From positions 1 to 47,628 of the forward strand of contig JBCCFW010000040.1 of NCBI GenBank assembly GCA_039029535.1: 47,628 nt of DNA, in the 5' to 3' direction. Source of the DNA: JBCCFW01 sp039029535 (GTDB lineage: Bacteria > Acidobacteriota > JBCCFW01). Made by a program: the position numbers and the translations under genes. This document shows positions 23,658 to 33,899 of the stretch, piece by piece. The notes beneath the pieces were generated by a model. That model saw only the letters and a program-made list of their open reading frames with translations, was not told the origin of the DNA and did no database searches. Numbering within the stretch: position 1 is the stretch's first letter; every line of letters starts with the position of its first letter.

Positions 23658-24850
23658 CCTGGCAACGTGGAGCGATTGGCGACTTGGCCATGAAAGTCAC
23701 CAAGGGCGCGACGCCGACGACGTTGGGTTACAAGTTCGTCGAATCTGGGATTCCGTTCGTTCGGGTTCAGAACCTCGTTGATGGCAAGGTCGATATGTCT
23801 CGCGAGCCGTTGTTCATCGATAGTGAGACTCACAGCGCGCTGAGACGATCGCAGATTCAGGATGGTGACCTTCTCATCTCGATTGCTGGGACGATAGGCA
23901 GGTCTGCGATCGTCGACGTCGCCAGTTCCCTCAACTGCAATCAAGCAGTCGCTATCGTGCGGTTTAATGGCTCTGTTGATCGAGGGTACGTTGTGCATTG
24001 GCTGGCGACTTCTGACGCGCTCCGCCAAATGAACGCCAAGGGTGTTACCGGAACGATCACCAACCTTAGCCTAGCTCAGATCAAGTCGCTCCAGCTCCCT
24101 CTCCCGCCCCTTGCCGAGCAGAAGCGGATCGCCGCGATCCTGGATGCGGCGGACGCCTTGCGGGCCAAGCGCCGCGAGTCCCTCGTCCAGCTTGATGCCC
24201 TTCTCCAGTCCACCTTCCTCGACATGTTTGGCGACCCCGTCACCAACCCGATGGGTTGGGATGTCGGGCGTCTAGCTGATGTCGTCGAGCGCCTAGATGG
24301 AGGAAAGAACGTTGCTCAGTCCGAAACCGAGACTGAGTATCGCGTCTTGAAGGTCAGTGCCGTCACTTCCGGTCAGTATCGCCCCGAGGAGAGCAAGTAC
24401 TTGCCCGCTGACTTCGAAGTCCCAGAGTCATACCTCGTGCGAAAGGGGGACTTGCTGATCAGCCGAGCAAACACTGCCGAGCTGATTGGTGCGACGGCGT
24501 ACGTTTGGGATACGCCCCAGAGAATCGTGCTGCCTGACAAGATCTGGAAGATAGTCTGGAAAGAGGAGGCGGAAGTCGAACCGCTGTTCGTCTACCAGAT
24601 TTCGCATACCGCCGCATTTCGTCGGGCCCTGAGTAGCCGTGCATCCGGTACGAGTGGTTCGATGAAGAACATCGCCAAGCCGAAACTACTTGGCCTGCGC
24701 ATCCCGCTCCCCCCACAGGGGCTCCAACGCCGTTTTGCTGCCATTGTCGAGTCGGTCGAGCGGCAGAAGATGAGCCAGCGCGCTCACCTCGCCGAACTCG
24801 ACGCTCTCTTCGCCTCACTTCAACAGCGTGCCTTCCGAGGGGAGCTCTGA
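23654..24850 (+). CDS. hsdS: Type I restriction-modification system, specificity subunit
   Basis: 398 residues from ATG 23654, overlapping the hsdM stop by 4 bp. HsdS determines the bipartite DNA target for both methylation and cleavage. Two target-recognition domains are visible (about 1-150, starting GDLAMKVTKGATP, and about 195-340, GRLADVVERLDGGKN). Each is followed by a conserved helix: LPLPPLAEQKRIAAILDAAD then ALRAKRRESL, and IPLPPQGLQRRFAAIVESVE then AHLAELDALF. The second half is less GC-biased, as is common for exchangeable recognition domains. hsdR follows after a 4-bp gap. The recognised sequence cannot be predicted by reading. Confidence 0.95.
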   Translation: MTWQRGAIGDLAMKVTKGATPTTLGYKFVESGIPFVRVQNLVDGKVDMSREPLFIDSETHSALRRSQIQDGDLLISIAGTIGRSAIVDVASSLNCNQAVAIVRFNGSVDRGYVVHWLATSDALRQMNAKGVTGTITNLSLAQIKSLQLPLPPLAEQKRIAAILDAADALRAKRRESLVQLDALLQSTFLDMFGDPVTNPMGWDVGRLADVVERLDGGKNVAQSETETEYRVLKVSAVTSGQYRPEESKYLPADFEVPESYLVRKGDLLISRANTAELIGATAYVWDTPQRIVLPDKIWKIVWKEEAEVEPLFVYQISHTAAFRRALSSRASGTSGSMKNIAKPKLLGLRIPLPPQGLQRRFAAIVESVERQKMSQRAHLAELDALFASLQQRAFRGEL

Positions 24851-24854
24851 GGCC

Positions 24855-27800
24855 ATGGAGATCTCCGCCAACTTCGCGTTCCTGAAACAGGAGTTTCCGC
24901 CCGTGGCGGAGAGTGCGAGTCTGGCGGAACGACACGTCCATGGCGACTCACGGGCATCCTGCTTCCATGCCCGGCACGCCCTGGAGCGCCTGGTCAAGCG
25001 TATCTACAAGATCGAAAAGGATCTCAGCCCTCCGAAGGTCCCGAACCTGGACAACTACCTGGCCGCGCCAGCCTTCCGCGACCTGCTCCCCGAAGTCGTC
25101 TGGCAAAAGGCCGAGTACATCCGCCAGGCCGGCAACCTGGCCGTGCACGGCAACAAGACCCCCACGCCGGAGAAGGCGCTCGATGTCGTGCAGGAGCTCT
25201 TTCACGTCCTCTACTGGGCGGGCCGCACCTACCTCCGAAAGGGTGCGGAGAGCCTCCAGGGCAAGACCTTCGACGAATCTCTCGCCCCGAAGGCCGAGCC
25301 AGCGGCCGTGCCCACCAGCATTGAGGTACTGGACTCTCTCGAGGCCGAGCTGGAGGCGGCGGAGGGGGCTCGCCAGGAAGTCGAGAGCGAGCTGGAAGCG
25401 CTGCGGCAGCGGCTCGCGGCCATCAAGGCCGAGAACGAAGCGGTCCCGGACACGCATGACTGGGACGAGGCCAAGACCCGTAGGAACCTCATCGACGTCG
25501 CGTTGGAGCGCGCTGGCTGGCTGCTCGATCAGTCCCGGGACCGTGAGTACAAGGTCACGGGAATGCCCAACACGAAGGGCATCGGCTACGTCGATTACGT
25601 GTTGTGGGGAGACGACGGCAAGCCACTGGCCGTGGTGGAGGCCAAGAGGACCACCGTGAACCCGGAGGTGGGTCAACAGCAGGCGAAGCTCTACGCCGAC
25701 TGCCTGGAGGCCATGCACGGTCAGCGACCGGTGGTCTTCTACACCAATGGGTACGAGACGTTCTTCTGGGATGACCTCTTCTATCCGCCGCGCCCAGTGG
25801 CGGGGTTCTACAAGGAGGACGAGCTGGCTTCGCTGGTCCGTCGCCGCAATCAACGAGCCGCGCTGGACGTCGCCCAGGTCAAGGATGAGATTGCCGGGCG
25901 CTACTATCAGAAGCGAGCGATCGGAAGCATCGGAGAGCAGTTCGCGCAGTCACGCCGGACAGCGCTCCTGGTCATGGCCACCGGCACCGGCAAGACACGC
26001 ACGGCGATCGGGCTGGTAGACCTCCTGCAGCGGTCAGGCTGGGTGAAACGAGCGCTCTTCCTTGCTGACCGCGTCTCATTGGTCAACCAGGCGGTGGGAG
26101 CCTTCAAGGCACATCTCCCGGAGTCGAGCCCAGTCAATCTCGTGACCGAGAAGGAGAAGTCCGGCCGGGTGTACGTCTGCACGTACCCGACGATGATGGG
26201 GCTGATCAACGAGACGGAGGACAGCCAGGCCCGCTTCAGCGTCGGGCACTTCGACCTCGTGATCATCGACGAGGCCCATCGTTCGGTCTATCAGAGGTAC
26301 GGGGAGATCTTCCGCTACTTCGACTCCCTGCTCGTCGGCCTGACCGCAACGCCCCGGGAGCATGTCGACCGCAACACCTACGAGCTCCTTGGCCTGGAGC
26401 CGGGCATGCCGACCGATGTCTACGAGCTGGAGACGGCGGTGGCGGACGGCTTCCTCGTGCCGCCGCGGGTGGAAATGATCGACCTGAAGTTCCCACGCGA
26501 GGGCATCGACTACGACTCGCTCAGCGACGAGGAGAAGGAGCAATGGGAGAGCCTGGACTGGGGGGATGATGAGGATGAAGCCGGCCTGCCGGAGCGGGTG
26601 AACGCCTCTGCCATCAACACCTGGCTCTTCAACAAGGACACGGTGGACAAGGTGCTCCAACACCTGATGGAGCACGGGCATCATGTCGAGGGCGGTGACC
26701 GGCTCGCCAAGACCATCATCTTCGCCCGGCGTCACGAGCACGCGAAGTTCATCGAGGAGCGATTCAACCATCACTACCCGCACTACCGGGGGCACTTCGC
26801 TCGGGTCGTCGACAACTACGCGAAGTACCCGCAGAGTCTGATCGATGACTTCTCGCGAGCGGACAAGGAACCGCACGTCGCGATCTCGGTGGACATGCTC
26901 GACACGGGCATCGACATTCCCGAGGTCGCCAACCTGGTGTTCTTCAAGCCGGTCTATTCGAAGATCAAGTTCTGGCAGATGATCGGGCGCGGCACGCGAC
27001 TCTGCCCAGGGCTCTTTGGCCCGGAGCAAGACAAGCGGAACTTCCGTGTCTTCGACTTCTGCTTCAACTTCGATTTCTTCCGCGAGAATCCCGAGGGCAT
27101 CGAAGCCACTGCCGGCGTCCCGTTGCGCACCCGGCTCTTCCGCTCCCGCGTGCAGCTGCTGACTCACGTTCAGGCAGCGCCGACGCTGGATCGAGAAGCC
27201 GCGGTTGGTGAGTCCCTGACGACTGAGCTCCACGCGGAAGTGGCGGCGATGAATGCTGAGAACTTCATCGTGCGGATGCACCAGGAGGCGGTAGACCCCT
27301 ACCGTGATCGTGCAGCCTGGGCAGAGCTCAGCGATGCCGAGCGCGAGCTTCTCGAGAATGAGGTCGCCGGCTTGCCCAGTGAAGTCGAGAGGGACGCGAT
27401 CGAGTCGCGGATGTTCGATCTCACGGCGTTACGAATGCAGCTCGCCCTGGCTGAGGGAAGACTCGGTGTCTTCGAGACGCACCGGCAACGCATGGTCGAG
27501 ATCTCGATGCTGCTCGAGGAGAAGGCTGCGATCCCTGCCGTGAAGGCTCAGCTCGGCTACTTGGCCTCCGTTCAGGAGAGCTCCTTTTGGGAGGGGATCG
27601 ACCTGACTGTCCTCGAGGACCTACGGCTTCGCCTTCGCGGGCTGGTGCCCTTCCTCGACAAGAAGAAGCGAAAGACCGTCTACACCAACTTCCAGGACGA
27701 GTTCATGGGCGTGCGGGAGGAGCGGGCCGTCTACATGCCGAAGATGACCAGCGCTCAGTACGAAAAGAGGGTGAAGGACTTCCTGAGAAACCACCTCGAC

Positions 27801-28241
27801 CACCTCGTCATCCATCGCCTTCGGACCAACAAGCCACTGACCGACAGCGACCTACGGGGTCTAGAGGCCACCCTGACTGAGATTGGCAAGGCCGATGGGA
27901 AGGCATTGCTCAGCAGGCTGCTGGCTCGCAGTGAGGCGCCCTCGCTGGCGCACTTCGTTCGCGGTCTGGTGGGCCTGGATCGCGCCGCGGCCCAAGCGGC
28001 CTTCGCGGAGTTCCTCAACGACAGGAGCCTGACGCCCCCGCAGATCCGTTTCGTCGAGATGGTGATCGACCAGCTCACCTCCCGGGGCGTCATGGATGCT
28101 TCGGCGCTCTACGAGGCGCCGTTCAGCAACCTCCATGCCGATGGACCAGATGCGCTCTTCTCCGGCAAGGAGAACGTCATCGAGGCGATCTTCGAGAAGC
28201 TGGAGTCCGTCAGCTCGAGGCTGAGCTCGGAGGCAGGCTGA
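24855..28241 (+). CDS. hsdR: Type I restriction-modification system, restriction/translocase subunit (EcoEI-like)
   Basis: 1128 residues from ATG 24855; the frame is open from 24828, but the ATG just after the hsdS stop fits better. It translocates and cuts unmethylated DNA. Domain order: an N-terminal DUF4145-like helical domain (SRASCFHARHALERLVKRIY), a coiled coil (EAELEAAEGARQEVESELEA), the nuclease with D...VVEAKRT near residues 246-265, helicase motif I VMATGTGKTRTAIGL near 373, motif II IIDEAHRS near 471, motif VI GRGTRLCPG, and an EcoEI-type C-terminal domain (LVPFLDKKKRKTVYTNFQDE). All key motifs appear intact, so the system is probably active. It is the last gene of the island. Confidence 0.96.
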   Translation: MEISANFAFLKQEFPPVAESASLAERHVHGDSRASCFHARHALERLVKRIYKIEKDLSPPKVPNLDNYLAAPAFRDLLPEVVWQKAEYIRQAGNLAVHGNKTPTPEKALDVVQELFHVLYWAGRTYLRKGAESLQGKTFDESLAPKAEPAAVPTSIEVLDSLEAELEAAEGARQEVESELEALRQRLAAIKAENEAVPDTHDWDEAKTRRNLIDVALERAGWLLDQSRDREYKVTGMPNTKGIGYVDYVLWGDDGKPLAVVEAKRTTVNPEVGQQQAKLYADCLEAMHGQRPVVFYTNGYETFFWDDLFYPPRPVAGFYKEDELASLVRRRNQRAALDVAQVKDEIAGRYYQKRAIGSIGEQFAQSRRTALLVMATGTGKTRTAIGLVDLLQRSGWVKRALFLADRVSLVNQAVGAFKAHLPESSPVNLVTEKEKSGRVYVCTYPTMMGLINETEDSQARFSVGHFDLVIIDEAHRSVYQRYGEIFRYFDSLLVGLTATPREHVDRNTYELLGLEPGMPTDVYELETAVADGFLVPPRVEMIDLKFPREGIDYDSLSDEEKEQWESLDWGDDEDEAGLPERVNASAINTWLFNKDTVDKVLQHLMEHGHHVEGGDRLAKTIIFARRHEHAKFIEERFNHHYPHYRGHFARVVDNYAKYPQSLIDDFSRADKEPHVAISVDMLDTGIDIPEVANLVFFKPVYSKIKFWQMIGRGTRLCPGLFGPEQDKRNFRVFDFCFNFDFFRENPEGIEATAGVPLRTRLFRSRVQLLTHVQAAPTLDREAAVGESLTTELHAEVAAMNAENFIVRMHQEAVDPYRDRAAWAELSDAERELLENEVAGLPSEVERDAIESRMFDLTALRMQLALAEGRLGVFETHRQRMVEISMLLEEKAAIPAVKAQLGYLASVQESSFWEGIDLTVLEDLRLRLRGLVPFLDKKKRKTVYTNFQDEFMGVREERAVYMPKMTSAQYEKRVKDFLRNHLDHLVIHRLRTNKPLTDSDLRGLEATLTEIGKADGKALLSRLLARSEAPSLAHFVRGLVGLDRAAAQAAFAEFLNDRSLTPPQIRFVEMVIDQLTSRGVMDASALYEAPFSNLHADGPDALFSGKENVIEAIFEKLESVSSRLSSEAG

Positions 28242-28287
28242 CGGGTGGCCGGCCAAGAGTGTGACTCGGCACCGCCAACCGAGTTGT

Positions 28288-28547
28288 CCTAAACGGCGAC
28301 CAGCCACCAGGCAGGCAGACTTAAACGCTCTCGGCCGATCTCGCCCCAATCTCGGCTTCTGAGAGCAGATCCGCCCCCCGATCGCCGCCCGGCCGGCTCG
28401 ATCGCGGCTCTCAGCCGCCTACGCGAGAGTCGCCGTCAGATCCCGAAATCGCCAAAGTTCGTGGCGGCAAGCCCAGAAAACACGCGATCCGCGATCCCAA
28501 TCCCCCGACCTAAACCAACTGACCCCCGAGTCGGTCCCACACCCATC
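28288..28547. repeat. Left-arm repeat, copy 2, abutting tRNA-Arg
   Basis: The second copy of the 260-bp repeat at 20863-21124, lying immediately downstream of the 3' end of tRNA-Arg (minus strand). The conserved core is 28338-28455. Read from the tRNA outwards, GGCTGAGAGC pairs with GCTCTCAgaaGCC to give a stem of about ten base pairs, enclosing a CGATCG...CGATCG inner pair and GGCCGG-rich DNA. Nothing in 28242-28547 looks coding. Confidence 0.75.
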
Positions 28548-28624
28548 TGGCGCGCCAAGCAGGATTCGAACCTGCGACCTACGGTTTAGGAGACCGTCGC
28601 TCTATCCAGCTGAGCTATTGGCGC
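28548..28624 (-). tRNA. tRNA-Arg (anticodon CCT)
   Basis: Read on the minus strand it forms a complete cloverleaf of 77 nt: acceptor stem GCGCCAA/TTGGCGC, discriminator G, encoded CCA, D-loop AGCTCAGCTGGATAGAGC, anticodon stem ACGGT/ACCGT with loop CTCCTAA (anticodon CCT, codon AGG), and T-arm GGTTCGAATCC. Its 3' end is the attachment site of the proposed island array; the CCA side is kept intact. Confidence 0.97.
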
Positions 28625-28705
28625 AAGGGGTGCGGACTTCAACACGCGGGCGGCGAGCACCACCCGTGAGACTGATCGACTGACCACGTGATCGCGGTCG
28701 AGCCC

Positions 28706-29521
28706 TCAGGCCTGGCTCTCGTCCGACTTCGGTCCGAAGAAGCCCGAGGCGGGGGGCTGCGGAGCCCCGGGCGTCGACGCCGGAGTCGACTCGGGTAGCT
28801 CGATCGCATCGGCCGGTGACGACGAGGCACCCGCACCCATGCCGGGCGAGCTCGGCGGCGGTGCCTGAGGTGCGGGAGCCGGAGGCGCGACCGGGACCGC
28901 GGCAGCCGGGGGCGGAGGTGCCGCCGGAGCACGAGGCGCCGTCGGACCGCTCACCCTCGAGCCCGCGCTGCTGCTCGGACGGATGGGCGGGGGAGGGACG
29001 AAGCCATCGTCCTCATCCAACATGTCGTCGCCGCCCGGCGGCTCCATCTGGACGAAGCCCTCGACCCCGCCACCGTCCTCGATGACGATGCTCGGAGCGT
29101 CGATGTCGCCCTGGACGATGCCGGTCGCCACCACCCGCACGCGCTCGGCAGCGACGATGCTGCCCTCGACCGTGCCGTGGTTGACCACCTCGCGCGCCGC
29201 CACGTCCGCGTTGACCCGACCCGTCGGCTCGATGGTCAGCGCACCGCTCACGTGGATGGAGCCCTGGACCTTGCCGCGGAGCACGACGTCGCCATGACCC
29301 TCCAGCGAGCCCATGATCTCCACCGTCTCGCCGAACACCGAGGGCGTCGCCGCCTCCGCGCGGGAGGGGCGGCGGGGTGGCGCCGCCGGACGGGCCTGGG
29401 CCGGGGCGGCGCCCGCCGGAGGAGCCGGAGCCCCCGCGGCCGGTGGCGTCGCCGGCGGGGCCTGGCCCGGCTGCACGGGCTGACCCTTTTCGTCCTGTCC
29501 GAAGCGATCGAAGAGACCCAT
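28706..29521 (-). CDS. Bactofilin (polymer-forming cytoskeletal protein)
   Basis: 271 residues from ATG 29521 (MGLFDRFGQ); the frame extends to 29602, but upstream codons overlap the tRNA-Gly 3' end. The central domain, about residues 65-175, is the bactofilin beta-helix: TVEIMGSLEGHGDVVLRGKV, GSIHVSGALTIEPTGRVNAD, VNHGTVEGSIVAAERVRV and GIVQGDIDAPSIVIEDG. It is flanked by Pro/Ala-rich disordered tails; the C-terminal one is unusually long, with blocks such as PAAPPPPAAAVPVAPPAPA. Bactofilins polymerise without nucleotide into filaments that position cell-wall or polarity proteins. It lies between tRNA-Arg and tRNA-Gly, all on the minus strand. Confidence 0.9.
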   Translation of the reverse strand: MGLFDRFGQDEKGQPVQPGQAPPATPPAAGAPAPPAGAAPAQARPAAPPRRPSRAEAATPSVFGETVEIMGSLEGHGDVVLRGKVQGSIHVSGALTIEPTGRVNADVAAREVVNHGTVEGSIVAAERVRVVATGIVQGDIDAPSIVIEDGGGVEGFVQMEPPGGDDMLDEDDGFVPPPPIRPSSSAGSRVSGPTAPRAPAAPPPPAAAVPVAPPAPAPQAPPPSSPGMGAGASSSPADAIELPESTPASTPGAPQPPASGFFGPKSDESQA

Positions 29522-29569
29522 CTCAGCGTCCAATGAGGCGTGGCCGGCTCGTGCGACCAGGAGAGAGGC

Positions 29570-29645
29570 TGGAGCGGGCAACCGGGCTCGAACCGGCGAC
29601 ATTCAGCTTGGGAAGCTGACACTCTACCAACTGAGTTATGCCCGC
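29570..29645 (-). tRNA. tRNA-Gly (anticodon CCC)
   Basis: 76 nt on the minus strand: acceptor stem GCGGGCA/TGCCCGC, discriminator T, encoded CCA, D-arm ACTCAGTTGGTAGAGT, anticodon stem TCAGC/GCTGA with loop TTCCCAA (anticodon CCC, codon GGG), and T-arm CCGGTTCGAGCCCGG. It lies about 50 bp upstream of the bactofilin start. Confidence 0.96.
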
Positions 29646-29723
29646 CCCGTGAGGCCGCCAGCGACGACCGCTCCTAGTAAGGAGGGCGCTTGTCACCCAG
29701 CGACGAAGTGTCATTCTAGCACC

Positions 29724-30206
29724 GTGACCCGCAAGCGCAGAGCCTTCGGTGGGGCCTCCGGACCGCCTCGAGAGCGCCGTCTCGGCGCCACGACCTCCCT
29801 CGGCGACCTCCTCGCCGCCTGGGCTGATCGCGGCCAGCGAGCCGACCTCGCCGCCGCCCGCGCCGAGCAGGCTCTCCTCAAGATCCTCGGCCAGCGGCTC
29901 GCCCCCAAGGTCGTGAGCTGTCGCCGCATGGACGACGCCCTCCTGGTCGAGCTGGCCGACGATCGCACCCGCCGCACCCTCGTCGAGCTCCGGCGCGAGG
30001 TCCTCGGACGACTCCGTGGGGCATTGGGGGACGATGCCCCACGGCGACTCGAGCTGGCGGTCGGAAACGCACCGCAGCGGTCCGAAACGCCTCCTGAGGC
30101 CCAGCCGAAGCCGGTAGGGCCCAAGGTCGAGGCCGCCCTGGCCGAAATTGACGATGAGACGCTTCGCACGCGTCTCCGCCGCCTGGTCGAGTCCCGGCCG
30201 GGTTGA
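29724..30206 (+). CDS. DUF721 / DciA-like protein
   Basis: 160 residues from GTG 29724; in-frame codons upstream to 29649 overlap no ribosome site and are not family-like. The domain core is LGDLLAAWADRGQRADLAAA, KILGQRLAPKVVSCRRMDDA, LLVELADDRTRRTLVELRRE. This matches DUF721 proteins, whose KH-like fold is found in DciA, the replicative helicase operator of most bacteria. A DNA-replication role is therefore likely but rests on the family. The C-terminal tail is polar and ends in a short helix. It stands just upstream of ccmE, with 47 bp between, and may be read through into the ccm operon. Confidence 0.75.
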   Translation: MTRKRRAFGGASGPPRERRLGATTSLGDLLAAWADRGQRADLAAARAEQALLKILGQRLAPKVVSCRRMDDALLVELADDRTRRTLVELRREVLGRLRGALGDDAPRRLELAVGNAPQRSETPPEAQPKPVGPKVEAALAEIDDETLRTRLRRLVESRPG

Positions 30207-30253
30207 CCCAGGTCGCACGTGACCGTGGTCAGATCCGCTAGATTGTTCTCGTG

Positions 30254-30841
30254 ATGGACGACGAAACCCGCGACACCGACGACGCTCTCCCGACCAGCGA
30301 TGGTCCCCAGGCCGTGGACGCTTCCGGCGCAGACAGCGCCCCTGAAGCTCCCGAGGCCCCTGGTCTCCTCGAGCGACTCCGCACCCCGCTCTTCATCGTG
30401 GGGGCCCTCGCGCTCGTCGCCTGGCTCTCCGCCGGCGCCGTGCAGCGCAACGACGTCTACATGACGTCCATGGAGGAGTTCGACCCCATCCGGGCCCGTG
30501 CGGACCGGATCCGGGTCGCCGGCTGGGTCGCCGACGACTCCATCGACCAGGAGCGCGAACGCCTCGTCACCCGCTTCCGCCTCCGAGACGAGGCCGGCGC
30601 CGTCGCGGTGCCCGTGCGCTACGACGGCGTGCTTCCCGACCTCTTCACCGAGGGGGGACAGGTCGTCGCCACCGGACAGCTCAACGACTCCGGTACCTTC
30701 GTCGCCGAGCACCTCATGACGAAGTGCCCCTCCAAGTACGAGGCCCTCGAGGCCGAGCCGACACCCGGCAACTCGCCGCAGACGGCCCCGGCCAAGACCG
30801 CCGAGGCCCAGCGCGAGCCGGGCTCCGTCGAGCCGAGCTGA
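30254..30841 (+). CDS. ccmE: Cytochrome c maturation heme chaperone CcmE, CXXXY type
   Basis: 195 residues from ATG 30254 (GTG 30251 is adjacent). CcmE receives heme from CcmC with the CcmAB ATPase and passes it to CcmF. An acidic cytoplasmic tail of about 40 residues is followed by one membrane helix (FIVGALALVAWLSAGA) and a periplasmic OB-fold (RVAGWVADDS, VPVRYDGVLPDLFTEGGQVV). The heme attachment site is CPSKY (Cys158 to Tyr162), the CXXXY variant, in place of the HXXXY of E. coli. The acidic N-terminal extension is longer than usual. First gene of the ccm operon; 102 bp separate it from ccmF. Confidence 0.92.
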   Translation: MDDETRDTDDALPTSDGPQAVDASGADSAPEAPEAPGLLERLRTPLFIVGALALVAWLSAGAVQRNDVYMTSMEEFDPIRARADRIRVAGWVADDSIDQERERLVTRFRLRDEAGAVAVPVRYDGVLPDLFTEGGQVVATGQLNDSGTFVAEHLMTKCPSKYEALEAEPTPGNSPQTAPAKTAEAQREPGSVEPS

Positions 30842-30943
30842 GCGAGACCGACCGAAAACCCGACTCCGGGCGGATGACCCGGACGGCTTCGACCCACGCG
30901 GCCTCCCGCCCGTGGTGAGGACCGAGCCACCCGGAGCGAGACC

Positions 30944-32922
<1,979 letters not shown>

Positions 32923-32926
<4 letters not shown>

Positions 32927-33471
32927 CCTGCTTCCAGTTCTTCTTCGGCGGGCTCGTGCTGATGCTGTCCGTCGCCCTGGTGAGTGCTCAGGACGGGGGC
33001 GCCGCCACGCAGGAGGCCGCGGCGACGCAGGCCGCCGGCGCTCATGAGGTCCCGGCCACCCGGCCCTTCGACCGCCCCGACGTCAAGGAGGTCACCGAGC
33101 GGATCGCCTGCACCTGCGGCTGTCCGCACATGCAGATCTCCGCCTGCTTCTGCGGCGTGGCCGATGGCGTGCGTCAGCAGGTCGCCACGCAGCTCGACGC
33201 CGGGCTCACGGCCGACGAGATCGTCGACCAGTACGTCGCCGAGCACGGCACCTGGGCGCTCGCCGTCCCGCCCAAGCAAGGCTTCCATCACTCCATCTTC
33301 GTTCTCCCCGTGCTCGTGCTCGGGCTGGGGAGCGTCCTCGTGTTCTTCCTCGGACGACGCTTCGCCGGCCGAAGAGCGCCGGTCACCGAGACCGCGGCGC
33401 CGGTGGCCGTGAGTGAAGAGGACGAACGTTACCGTCAAGAGCTGAGCCACCTGCTCGAGGACGACCGATGA
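32923..33471 (+). CDS. ccmH: Cytochrome c maturation protein CcmH (NrfF/Ccl2-type), Cys-rich variant
   Basis: 182 residues from GTG 32923, overlapping the ccmF stop. CcmH is a thiol-oxidoreductase that handles the apocytochrome CXXCH cysteines. It has a signal peptide (GLVLMLSVALVSAQ), a helical hairpin domain and a C-terminal membrane helix (SIFVLPVLVLGLGSVLVFFL). The active-site region is IACTCGCPHMQISACFCG with five cysteines (63, 65, 67, 75, 77), instead of the single LRCxxC of E. coli. Similar C-x-C-x-C forms occur in other deltaproteobacteria-like genomes as far as I recall. GTW...VPP follows as in the family. Overlaps ccmI by 4 bp. Confidence 0.9.
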
Positions 33472-33899
33472 CCCTGGCTCTCGCCATCGCCGCGCTGCTC
33501 TTCCTCGCTGCCATGGGCTATGCGCTCATGCCGCTGGTGTTGATCCCCGCCGAGGACTCCGCCGAGGCCGTCGAGCGAGACGAGCTGGTCCTGCGACGCG
33601 AGCGGCTCCTCGGCGAGCTGCGCGACGTCGACATGGATCTCGAGATGGGGAAGATCTCGGCCGACGATCACGCCGAGCTCCGCGAGAGCCTGAGCCGTGA
33701 GGCCGTCGCCGTCATGGCCGAGCTCGATCGGCTGGACGGTGAGGAGGGGAGTGACGCCTCGGACGAAGACGCCGCGCCGTCTTCCGAGGACGACGAGGCG
33801 AGTGACGCCGACGACGTCGTCGCGCCCCCATCCGGCTCCGACGTGCCAGATGACGAGGTCGAGCCCGTCGACGAGCTTCGGGAGAGCCCCGGGCCTTGA
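33468..33899 (+). CDS. CcmI-like membrane protein (N-terminal domain only)
   Basis: 143 residues from ATG 33468, overlapping the ccmH stop (ATGA). The N terminus is one membrane helix (LALAIAALLFLAAMGYALM), followed by a charged amphipathic region RRERLLGELRDVDMDLEMGK and ISADDHAELRESL, as in the first module of CcmI. The C-terminal 50 residues are acidic and low-complexity (SDEDAAPSSEDDEASDADD). The TPR half of E. coli-type CcmI/CcmH is absent. It probably helps present the apocytochrome to the CcmF/H complex. Overlaps ccmA. Confidence 0.75.
   Translation: MTLALAIAALLFLAAMGYALMPLVLIPAEDSAEAVERDELVLRRERLLGELRDVDMDLEMGKISADDHAELRESLSREAVAVMAELDRLDGEEGSDASDEDAAPSSEDDEASDADDVVAPPSGSDVPDDEVEPVDELRESPGP

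Larger units (their letters stand above)
21125..28557. mobile_element. Putative proximal genomic island (about 7.4 kb) carrying type I restriction-modification
   Basis: Runs from att-like site 2 to the last bases of tRNA-Arg(CCT), including the encoded CCA. It begins with the right-arm repeat and ends with the left-arm repeat (28288-28547). Contents are a frameshifted HTH gene and the hsdM-hsdS-hsdR operon. Left-arm copies 1 and 2 are offset by 7423 bp at both the core and the att site, so the arms are colinear. No integrase gene is present. Confidence 0.55.

Noticed and set aside
28288..28547. The left-arm repeats as ordinary terminal inverted repeats of a transposon.
   Set aside because: The two copies are in direct, not inverted, orientation, and one abuts a tRNA 3' end, which fits site-specific integration better than transposition.
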